DNA of 15,900 nt from Meridianimarinicoccus sp044221805 (GTDB lineage: Bacteria > Pseudomonadota > Alphaproteobacteria > Rhodobacterales > Rhodobacteraceae). Positions 1-5,118 of this stretch are shown in pieces. The position numbers and the translations under genes are program-made. Under the pieces are notes generated by a model that did no database searches, was not told where the DNA came from, and saw nothing but the letters and a program-made list of their open reading frames with translations. Every line of letters begins with the position of its first letter. Position 1 is the first letter of the stretch. The DNA lies in the NCBI GenBank assembly GCA_044221805.1, contig JBGAOK010000080.1, forward strand, positions 1 to 15,900, given 5' to 3'.

Positions 1-290
1 AAGCGGATCAGGTCCAGGTCCAGGTCGGGCCAGAGCGCGGCGAAGAACCAGCCGGGGCGGGGGCCGGGATAGAAGCGGCGGTGCACGATCCGGGCGGGGT
101 CAAGGATCAGGCCCAGCTCCTCGTGCAGCTCGCGCAGCGCGCAGGTCTCGCCGTCCTCGCCGCCCTCGCGCCCGCCGCCGGGCAGGTCCCAGTGGCCGGG
201 GAAGGGGATGTGGTCGACATCGTCGCGCAGCAGCGCCAGCACCCGTCCCCCGGTGATGACCGCGATCTTCGCGCCCTCGAAATCCTGCAT
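1..290 (-). CDS. Nudix hydrolase, N-terminal part (cut by window edge)
   Basis: Nudix enzymes hydrolyse nucleoside diphosphates linked to another group, often in nucleotide-pool clean-up. The first 96 codons are visible on the minus strand from the ATG at 290-288; the gene runs off the left edge. A complete Nudix box (G-x5-E-x7-REUxEExGU) is present at residues 39-61, with the core RELHEELGL, preceded by the usual WDLPGGG stretch. The sequence upstream of the ATG is G-rich (GGGGAC) but not a strong Shine-Dalgarno. It is divergent from dinB, with 148 bp between the two starts. The substrate cannot be told from this part. I am sure of the family, not of the specific activity. Confidence 0.9.
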   Translation of the reverse strand, partial: MQDFEGAKIAVITGGRVLALLRDDVDHIPFPGHWDLPGGGREGGEDGETCALRELHEELGLILDPARIVHRRFYPGPRPGWFFAALWPDLDLDLIR

Positions 291-383
291 GTCCCCGCCC
301 TGCCCCGTCCCGTGCCGCACCGATTCCCGCCCCCGAGGCCCGCTCTAGCGTTGCCGCGGCGCCGGGGCGAGCGTGCGCTGCGG

Positions 384-422
384 TCCGATGGAATTCCGAT
401 GCTTTTCCGATAGAGTTCCGAC
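384..422 (+). promoter_or_regulatory. Four 11-bp-spaced TCCGAT repeats, LexA-like operator upstream of dinB
   Basis: TCCGAT occurs at 384-389, 395-400 and 406-411, and TCCGAC at 417-422, giving exactly 11-bp spacing, i.e. about one helical turn. Read as half-sites this is GGTC-N7-ATTC-N7-TTTC-N7-GTTC. Alphaproteobacterial LexA is known to bind direct repeats GTTC-N7-GTTC, with the same 11-bp period, and dinB is a common SOS gene. LexA control is my inference, since only the last half-site is a perfect GTTC. It lies 17-55 bp upstream of the dinB start and also upstream of the divergent Nudix gene. Confidence 0.5.
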
Positions 423-438
423 AGTCCGTTGCAGCCCC

Positions 439-1621
439 ATGGTCGCCATGCCCGCCCTTTGCCGCGACTGTCTCGCCACCTTCGACGCCGGCCGGCGCTG
501 CCCCGCCTGCCGCAGCCCCCGCGTGCTGGCCCACCCGGAACTCTTCGACCTGACGATCGCGCACATGGACTGCGATGCCTTCTATGCCTCTGTCGAGAAA
601 CGGGAAAATCCCGACCTCGCGGACAAGCCGGTGATCGTGGGCGGCGGCCACAGGGGCGTGGTCTCGACCTGCTGCTACATCGCGCGAATCAAGGGCGTGC
701 GCTCGGCCATGCCGATGTTCCAGGCCCTGAAGCTCTGCCCCGAGGCCGTGGTCCTGCGCGGCCGGATCGACCTCTACGCCAGAATATCCAGGCAGATCAG
801 AGAGTTGATGGACACCCTCACGCCCGCGGTCGAGCCCCTGTCGCTGGACGAGGCCTTCCTCGACCTCTCCGGCACCGCGCTCCTCCACGGCGCCCCTCCC
901 GCCGTGATGCTCGCCCGCCTCGCCCGAAGGATCGAGACCGAGCTTGGCCTGACGGTGTCTATCGGCCTGTCGCACAACAAGTTTCGACCGCCCGGTCCGG
1001 CTGATCTGGGGCGTCGGCCCCGCCACCCAGGCCGCGCTCGACGCCGCCGGCATCCGCACATTCGCCGACCTCCGCCGCTGGGACCGCCGCGACCTGATCC
1101 ACCGCTTCGGCGAATCCGGCGAACGCCTCTGGCACCTCGCCCGCGGCGAGGACAGCCGCCGGGTCTCGCCCCACGCGGCCCTGAAGTCGATCAGCAACGA
1201 AACCACTTTCTTCGAGGACACCGCCGACCCCGACATCCTCGACGGCCATCTCTGGCGGCTGGCCGAGAAGGTCGCCGACCGGGCCAAGGCCAAGGATCTG
1301 GCCGGGCGGGTGGTCACCCTGAAGCTGAAGCGCGCCAACCATGCGGTGCTGACCCGGCGCCACGCGCTGCGCACGCCGACCCAGCTGGCGGACACGCTCT
1401 ATCGCGAGGTGCGGGGGCTTTACGACCGGGCGGGCGATCCCGGCCCGTTCCGGCTGATCGGCGTCGGGCTGAGCGATCTGGTGCTGGCCGCGGCCGCCGA
1501 CATGACCGAGGATCTGCTCGACCCCGCCGCCCGCAAGCGCGCCGCGGCGGAACGGGCCGCGGACCGGATCCGCGCCCGCTTCGGCGCGGAGGCCATCATG
1601 AAGGGACGCGCTTTGCGCTGA
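439..1621 (+). pseudogene. dinB: DNA polymerase IV (DinB), disrupted by internal deletion and frameshift
   Basis: Y-family translesion polymerase. The first part (439 to about 984) begins with a cysteine-rich stretch (C8, C11, C21, C24 counted from the ATG at 439; a second ATG is at 448) typical of Rhodobacterales DinB. It carries the catalytic motifs AHMDCDAFYASVE and SLDEAFLD. After SIGLSHNKF the frame goes wrong. The expected segment beginning LAKIASDLDKPRG is absent, and the rest of the protein (RLIWGVGP onward, thumb and little-finger regions, ending in MKGRALR) continues in the next frame to the TGA at 1619-1621. About 27 codons and the reading frame are lost. The upstream frame instead runs as arginine/proline-rich sequence into the neighbouring gene until 1749. 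The loss of part of the DNA-binding core should inactivate it. A sequencing or assembly error of this kind would need a gap of about 80 bases, so a real deletion is more likely. It ends 4 bp from the converging amidohydrolase gene. Confidence 0.85.
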
Positions 1622-1625
1622 GGCC

Positions 1626-2483
1626 CTATTCCGCGGCCAGCGACAGGTCCGGGCGGCCCAGGTCGACCAGCTGTGACATCACCCGGCCGATCATCGCCCG
1701 GATCAGCCCGAATTCCGGCTTCGGCTCCAGCGTCGCCTCGTCCATGTAGAGCGACCGGTCGATCTCGATCTGCACCACGTGGATCGCCTGCGAGGGCCGG
1801 CCATAGCGCTGCGAGATGAAGGCCCCGGCGAAGGGGGCGTTGCGCGCCACCTGCAGCCCCTCGGCGGCGAAGGCGGCTTCCACCCGCTCGACGATCCCCG
1901 GATCCGCGGCGGCGCCGAAACGGTCGCCCAGCACCACGTCGGGCACCGACCGGAACCGTCCCGACAGGCCGTCGATCGCCTCGTGCGGCATGGAATGCCA
2001 GTCGAGCAGCACCGCTTTGCCGAAGCTGTTGCGGCTTTCGGTCAGGATCTCGCGCAGGGCTTCGTGATAGGGGTGCCAGTGCAGGTCCAGCCGGCGGCGC
2101 GCCTCGGCCAGGCTGATCTTGCCGGAATAGATCGCCCGGCCGTTTGCCACCACCCGGGGAATCACCCCCAGGCCCGAGGTCACCCGCGGATTGTGCACCA
2201 CCCGGCGCACCCCTTCGACCAGCGCGGGGTCAAGCTCGTCGGGGGCGCGGTTCAGGTCGACATAGCAGCGCGGCGTCCGGGCCAACAGCAGGGTGGCCCC
2301 GAACTGCGGTGCATCGGCGACCAGCCGGTCCACATGGGCATCCTCGGAAGACCTCAGGGCATGTTCCCCCAGAACGCTGCGGCTGCGCATGTCCTCGGGA
2401 TAGTCGCGTCCGCTGTGGGGGGAGGCGAAGACGACGCCGGTGGTCACCCTTTCTGGCCTTAGAACCTCGAACGTCACTGCCAT
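1626..2483 (-). CDS. N-formylglutamate amidohydrolase family protein
   Basis: This 285-residue cytoplasmic enzyme family (FGase) cleaves N-formyl-L-glutamate, or related N-formyl amino acids, to formate and the amino acid, as in histidine breakdown. Visible motifs are SPHSG at residues 21-25, SEDAHVDRL at 46-54, VDLNR at 75-79, HWHPYH at 135-140 and DWHSMP at 161-166, the His/Asp/Glu-rich metal-binding set of the family. Length is normal. No other hut gene is adjacent, so a role in histidine use is only a guess. Start choice is uncertain: GGAGG directly abuts the ATG at 2483, whereas a GTG two codons later (2477) sits 6 nt from it, a better spacing. A good promoter lies just upstream. Confidence 0.88.
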   Translation of the reverse strand: MAVTFEVLRPERVTTGVVFASPHSGRDYPEDMRSRSVLGEHALRSSEDAHVDRLVADAPQFGATLLLARTPRCYVDLNRAPDELDPALVEGVRRVVHNPRVTSGLGVIPRVVANGRAIYSGKISLAEARRRLDLHWHPYHEALREILTESRNSFGKAVLLDWHSMPHEAIDGLSGRFRSVPDVVLGDRFGAAADPGIVERVEAAFAAEGLQVARNAPFAGAFISQRYGRPSQAIHVVQIEIDRSLYMDEATLEPKPEFGLIRAMIGRVMSQLVDLGRPDLSLAAE

Positions 2484-2502
2484 CCTCCGGAACGTATCGC
2501 CC

Positions 2503-2530
2503 GTTATAGCCGGAATCTTTTGCGCTCCAA
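2503..2530 (-). promoter_or_regulatory. Sigma70-type promoter for the N-formylglutamate amidohydrolase gene
   Basis: On the minus strand, TTGGAG (2530-2525) and TATAAC (2508-2503) are separated by 16 bp, a near-consensus -35/-10 pair. Transcription would start near 2497, giving a leader of about 14 nt before the ATG at 2483. Confidence 0.55.
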
Positions 2531-2536
2531 TACCCC

Positions 2537-2565
2537 TTGAACCCCTCTGCGACTCCCTCTATAGA
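2537..2565 (+). promoter_or_regulatory. Sigma70-type promoter for tRNA-Val
   Basis: TTGAAC (2537-2542), a 17-bp spacer and TATAGA (2560-2565) form a strong -35/-10 pair about 60 bp upstream of the tRNA. The start would fall near 2572. It is back to back with the amidohydrolase promoter on the other strand; the two -35 boxes are 6 bp apart. Confidence 0.7.
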
Positions 2566-2626
2566 CCCCCGCACTGATGCGGAGCCTTCCCTGTTTCCAT
2601 GGAACGGGAAGGGGTTCCGGTCGGAA

Positions 2627-2701
<75 letters not shown>

Positions 2702-2797
2702 TGCTCCATCAGGAGCAAACCTGATCAGCGCGTCCCCGCAAGGAGGCGTCAATGCAACCCAAGGCGCAACGACGCGCCGCGACGGAAGGAGAGGACC

Positions 2798-2923
2798 ATG
2801 AAGGTCAGGAACTCGCTTCGCTCGCTCAAAGAGCGTCACCGCGATTGCCGCGTTGTGCGCCGGAAGGGCCGGGTCTATGTGATCAACAAGACCCAGAAGA
2901 AGTACAAGGCGCGTCAGGGCTGA
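2798..2923 (+). CDS. rpmJ: 50S ribosomal protein L36
   Basis: A 41-residue basic protein beginning MKVRNSLRSLKERHRDC and ending KKYKARQG. It is the small L36 protein of the large ribosomal subunit, near the 3' end region of 23S rRNA. This is the longer alphaproteobacterial form: it has one cysteine and lacks the CxxC...C/H zinc set of classic 37-38-residue L36. A Shine-Dalgarno run (GGAGAGG) precedes the ATG. It follows tRNA-Val by 96 bp with no obvious terminator between, so read-through from the tRNA promoter is possible. A strong terminator follows. Confidence 0.95.
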   Translation: MKVRNSLRSLKERHRDCRVVRRKGRVYVINKTQKKYKARQG

Positions 2924-2945
2924 GGTCCGCACCGTTGCCACGACC

Positions 2946-2970
2946 GAGCCGCCCCCCGGGGCGGCTTTTT
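2946..2970 (+). terminator. Rho-independent terminator after rpmJ
   Basis: GCCGCCCC (2948-2955) and GGGGCGGC (2958-2965) form a GC-only inverted repeat directly followed by TTTTT (2966-2970). It lies 25 bp after the rpmJ stop. The innermost pairs probably open to make a usable loop. Confidence 0.85.
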
Positions 2971-3369
2971 CGTTTCCGGGCATCGGCGTTCCGGGCGACC
3001 TGTCGAGTGGTGTCGGGCTGCTGATCCGGCGAGCGAGGATTACAGCGCGGCCCGGCCCCGCTGCGCGCTTCCCCCCGGAAATGACCCTCCGGAACGGGAG
3101 GCGCGCCCCACTCAGGAAGACGGACATGCTGCCTTTCGTGGGGTTCTGCGACGCTTCAATGCTGCAGGCGCGAAGGTCAGGACGCTGCAGTGCAGCACTA
3201 CTAAAGTATTAAGAGTCTATAGGTTAGCGGTCGCGCCGCACCGCGCTTCCCATGCACTGGCCGAATAGCTGCCCTGCAGAAGTGGCTATTGTGCAGTCGC
3301 AGCATTGGTCTATCTTCAGTCTCAACAGCCGGCACCGTCCGGCCTTGGAAGAGACCAGAAAGTAGACCA
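2971..3369. other. Non-coding stretch upstream of the DUF1127 gene
   Basis: About 400 bp between the rpmJ terminator and the DUF1127 start. I see no convincing gene. Up to about 3130 it is GC-rich and featureless. From about 3180 to 3320 it is AT-richer, as expected for a promoter region, and contains a 13-bp palindrome (GCTGCAGTGCAGC, 3184-3196). A weak RpoH-like pair ATTG (3288-3291) / CTATCT (3310-3315) can be drawn, as can a large inverted repeat (3307-3368) described separately. The promoter driving the RNA locus should be here, but I cannot fix it. Confidence 0.5.
3307..3368 (+). promoter_or_regulatory. Inverted repeat / leader hairpin just before the DUF1127 start codon
   Basis: GGTCTA (3307-3312) pairs with TAGACC (3363-3368). 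The stem continues through TTC (3315-3317) with GAA (3358-3360) and GTCTC (3319-3323) with GAGAC (3351-3355, one bulged base). Inside, GCCGG (3328-3332) pairs with CCGGC (3339-3343). If transcribed, the 3' arm covers the only purine-rich stretch close to the GTG start at 3370 (AGAAAG, 3357-3362). It could therefore gate translation; alternatively it is a DNA operator. Confidence 0.45.
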
Positions 3370-3588
3370 GTGGCACACGCACTTAGGACCCATAACGCCA
3401 TCGAGGCCGGCACCTGGCTGGACAGCCTGCGCGCGGCTCTGGCGATGCGGATCAAGTGGTACGCAATCTACCGCGCGACCTACGCGGAACTGAACGCACT
3501 TGGCGACCGTGAACTGGCCGATATCGGCCTGTCCCGCCATGCGCTGAATGCAATTTCCCGTCAGGCGGCCTACGACGCCGTACTCTGA
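3370..3588 (+). CDS. ccaF1: DUF1127 small protein, CcaF1-like RNA-binding protein
   Basis: A 72-residue basic protein starting at GTG 3370 (MAHALRTHN...). An in-frame extension upstream to 3289 exists but would run through the structured leader. The C-terminal half has the DUF1127 signature: YRATYAELNALGDRELADIGLSRHAL, given here as YRATYAELNALGD then RELADIGLSRHAL. In Rhodobacter sphaeroides a DUF1127 protein in the same position, CcaF1, binds RNA and affects sRNA maturation and RNA turnover. It is co-transcribed with the CcsR RNAs from a heat-shock/oxidative-stress (RpoH-type) promoter. Here the first CcsR-type RNA begins about 12 nt after the stop, so the same arrangement is inferred. No strong Shine-Dalgarno is present; a weak AGAAAG lies 7 nt upstream and is inside a stem. 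Family assignment is firm; orthology rests on the RNA neighbours. Confidence 0.85.
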   Translation: MAHALRTHNAIEAGTWLDSLRAALAMRIKWYAIYRATYAELNALGDRELADIGLSRHALNAISRQAAYDAVL

Positions 3589-3600
3589 GCCGGGTTCAAC

Positions 3601-3686
3601 GATCGCGACGGCCCATCCTCCTCCCGGGGCGCGCGTTACTGGCGGCGATGTCTCTCCTCCTCCCATGACATCGCCGCCGACCTTTT
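3601..3686 (+). ncRNA. ccsR: CcsR-type small RNA, copy 1
   Basis: Two hairpins, each with CCTCCTCCC in the loop (3617-3625 and 3656-3664). Hairpin 1: GCCC (3611-3614) / GGGC (3627-3630) with a 12-nt loop. Hairpin 2: a perfect 12-bp stem GGCGGCGATGTC (3641-3652) / GACATCGCCGCC (3667-3678), loop 3653-3666, then GACCTTTT. The motif resembles the anti-Shine-Dalgarno end of 16S rRNA. This matches the R. sphaeroides CcsR RNAs (conserved CCUCCUCCC motif, stress-induced), which lie downstream of a DUF1127 gene and act in trans on metabolic mRNAs. Ends are estimated from the repeat boundaries. Confidence 0.85.
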
Positions 3687-3725
3687 CGAATTCCGGCAGG
3701 CGGCCGATTTTGCGCCTGTCGACCT

Positions 3726-3813
3726 GATGTTTCCCTTTGCGCCGGCCGCTTCCTCCCTGGCTTGCGCAACTGGCGGCGGTGCCATCCTCCTCCCGGGTAC
3801 CGCCGCCCTATTT
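3726..3813 (+). ncRNA. ccsR: CcsR-type small RNA, copy 2
   Basis: Hairpin 1: TTGCGC (3737-3742) / GCGCAA (3764-3769) with inner GCC/GGC (3745-3747, 3759-3761). Its loop motif is a variant, CTTCCTCCC (3749-3757). Hairpin 2: 12 bp, GGCGGCGGTGCC (3772-3783) / GGTACCGCCGCC (3796-3807), loop with exact CCTCCTCCC (3786-3794). It is followed by CTATTTATT, an AT-rich tail shared with copy 3 that could be a processing site. The stem differs from copy 1 by paired changes, which supports RNA function. It is the most diverged of the three in hairpin 1. Confidence 0.82.
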
Positions 3814-3856
3814 ATTGCTCTGCCGATGGCCTTCGGGCTGTCGGACCGCAGATCGA

Positions 3857-3945
3857 GATCGCGATGGCCCATCCTCCTCCCAGGGCCCGCGCAACTGGCG
3901 GCGATGCCCCTCCTCCTCCCTGGGCGTCGCCGCCCATTTATTTTC
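3857..3945 (+). ncRNA. ccsR: CcsR-type small RNA, copy 3
   Basis: It begins GATCGCGATGGCCC, nearly identical to copy 1. Hairpin 1: GGCCC (3866-3870) / GGGCC (3883-3887), extended by GCG/CGC, with CCTCCTCCC at 3873-3881. Hairpin 2: 13 bp, GGCGGCGATGCCC (3897-3909) / GGGCGTCGCCGCC (3922-3934), with CCTCCTCCC at 3912-3920. It is followed by CATTTATTTT. Motif-to-motif spacing along the array is 124-132 bp, so the copies are a tandem duplication. Confidence 0.85.
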
Positions 3946-4028
3946 CGGCCAAAGGGTCCGAGCGCTACCGCGCCCGCCCGTCGTGGTTCCGGAGCGCCCC
4001 CCTCCGACGATTCCCTGGCCCGAAATGA

Positions 4029-4062
4029 CATGGGGCCCCCGACTTGCGTCGAAAGCCCCATG
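4029..4062. other. Strong hairpin downstream of the CcsR-type array
   Basis: CATGGGGC (4029-4036) and GCCCCATG (4055-4062) are a perfect 8-bp inverted repeat. It encloses a second one, CGAC (4040-4043) / GTCG (4048-4051), with a TTGC loop. No T-run follows on either strand, so it is not a standard terminator. It may end or stabilise the precursor of the RNA array. Confidence 0.5.
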
Positions 4063-4116
4063 CGTGTGATCGAACTGGATGATCGCGCACTTTTCGCGAC
4101 CGAGTGCTTCCCCTCT

Positions 4117-4155
4117 GACCGCTTCCGCGCGCTCCTCCTCGCGCGGCGTGCGGTC
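4117..4155. other. Two-part hairpin with CTCCTCCT loop
   Basis: GACCGC (4117-4122) / GCGGTC (4150-4155) encloses CCGCGCG (4125-4131) / CGCGCGG (4140-4146), with loop CTCCTCCT (4132-4139). On the plus strand the loop resembles the CcsR motif. On the minus strand it lies immediately downstream of, and overlaps, the stop of the small membrane protein gene, where it could limit transcription. It lacks a T-run. Confidence 0.45.
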
Positions 4156-4402
4156 AGCTCATGCTTTTCGAGTATTCCTCGTCCAGCCTGGCGCGCGCGG
4201 CGGCGCGCCGTCCATGCATCTTCGGTGCGAAACGCGCAACGCGGAACCAGCCGACCAACCCGACGCAAAGGCCCAGAATGCAGGCAGCGAAATCGAACGC
4301 ACCGGCCGGCCGGCCTCCGACGCCGCCGTGGGCGATGATGAAGCCATAGATCACAAAGGCCGCGAAGCCGACAATGCAGACGACTGCCCACAACTGTTTC
4401 AT
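4154..4402 (-). CDS. Small two-helix membrane protein, unknown function
   Basis: 82 residues from the ATG at 4402-4400 (MKQLWAVV...); a longer in-frame start at 4459 is less likely because the first membrane segment begins right after MKQ. Two hydrophobic segments are visible, about residues 3-24 and 35-52, followed by a basic tail (RVARFAPKMHGRRAAARAR), consistent with a cytoplasmic C-terminus. A G-rich stretch (GGGGGA) lies about 12 nt upstream, a weak ribosome-binding site. A TTGACG (4487-4482) on the same strand might be its -35 box. I do not recognise a named family. The neighbours give no clear functional link; it converges on the CcsR-type array. Confidence 0.55.
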   Translation of the reverse strand: MKQLWAVVCIVGFAAFVIYGFIIAHGGVGGRPAGAFDFAACILGLCVGLVGWFRVARFAPKMHGRRAAARARLDEEYSKSMS

Positions 4403-4666
4403 GTGCCCGGATATTCCCCCAAATTGCCGCCCATCCCCGGGGCGGCCTCCATGCGCCAAATTGCCCTATGCGCGAGAGTCACGTCAAGTACATATCCGCA
4501 TTGTACTTTTTGCCGCGACGCAGCATTCGGAGCGATTCGATTTCCGGTGCCCCGGACCGTTCGGACGCGTACTGGCGCCCTGAACGCGCAACGCCCGGCC
4601 ATGGCCATTGGCGCGAACCGCGCCCCCGCCCGAGCCTTGTCATCGCCCAAGGAGCCGCTCGGTGGC

Positions 4667-5038
4667 TCAGTAGAGGTCGTCTTCCGCGGCGGAAACCGAG
4701 AAGCCCATCGCCTCCAGCCCGCTTTCCAGATAGTCGGCCAGCAGCGGCACGTCGACGAGGTATTCCTCGGTGCGGTTCAGGGCCTCGCTGCGCGCGGTTT
4801 CCAGCGCTTCCTCGTATTCGTCGGCGCTGAAGCTGTCGCGGCCGATCCAGTAGAGCACGACCAGGTCTAGTTTCTCGTCCTCGGTCAGGCCGGCGACGAA
4901 CTCGCGGAACTCGCGTTCGGCGACGCCGGAACCGGACCGCCCGCTCACGCCGTCCTCGGCCCCGACCGAAGCCGACTCGCTCATCTCCCGCGCCAGCAGG
5001 ATGACTTCGGCGACGGTGTCGGTGTGGATCTCGGGCAT
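4667..5038 (-). CDS. DUF3775 domain protein
   Basis: An acidic 123-residue soluble protein. The C-terminal two-thirds has the DUF3775 pattern: LTEDEKLDLVVLYWIGRDSF, then a helix rich in E/A, then a TEEYLVDVPLLADYLESGL-type segment. Function of the family is unknown to me. It lies 80 bp after rmuC on the same strand with AGGA about 8 nt before its ATG, so it may be the last gene of a mutL-rmuC transcript. No T-run terminator is visible right after its stop; 4403-4666 beyond it holds no gene I can support. Confidence 0.8.
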   Translation of the reverse strand: MPEIHTDTVAEVILLAREMSESASVGAEDGVSGRSGSGVAEREFREFVAGLTEDEKLDLVVLYWIGRDSFSADEYEEALETARSEALNRTEEYLVDVPLLADYLESGLEAMGFSVSAAEDDLY

Positions 5039-5118
5039 CTGGACTTTCCTGCGGCACGCCTCGCGGGGCTGGCCGGAAGGATGCTCCGGTCCGCGCGCGG
5101 GCGCAAGGTGCTGCGGCC

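Noticed and set aside
100..1395. A 431-codon minus-strand open frame across dinB
   Set aside because: Antisense to both dinB fragments; it exists only because of third-position GC bias and overlaps the Nudix start.
2702..2715. GCTCC-ATCA-GGAGC as a tRNA terminator
   Set aside because: Short stem with no T-run; a weak attenuator at best.
3184..3196. GCTGCAGTGCAGC palindrome as an operator
   Set aside because: A single short palindrome with no second copy nearby and no family known to me; too weak to call.
3344..3367. CTTG at 3344-3347 as an RpoH -35 box for the DUF1127 gene
   Set aside because: No acceptable -10 box follows at the right distance, and the start would fall at or beyond the GTG codon.
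3601..3945. CRISPR-like array
   Set aside because: The repeats are whole two-hairpin units with similar spacers, not short identical repeats with unique spacers, and no cas gene is present.
3727..4338. Overlapping plus-strand frames across the hairpin array
   Set aside because: They are proline/arginine-rich readings of the CcsR-type repeats; the structure and paired changes show RNA, not protein, function.
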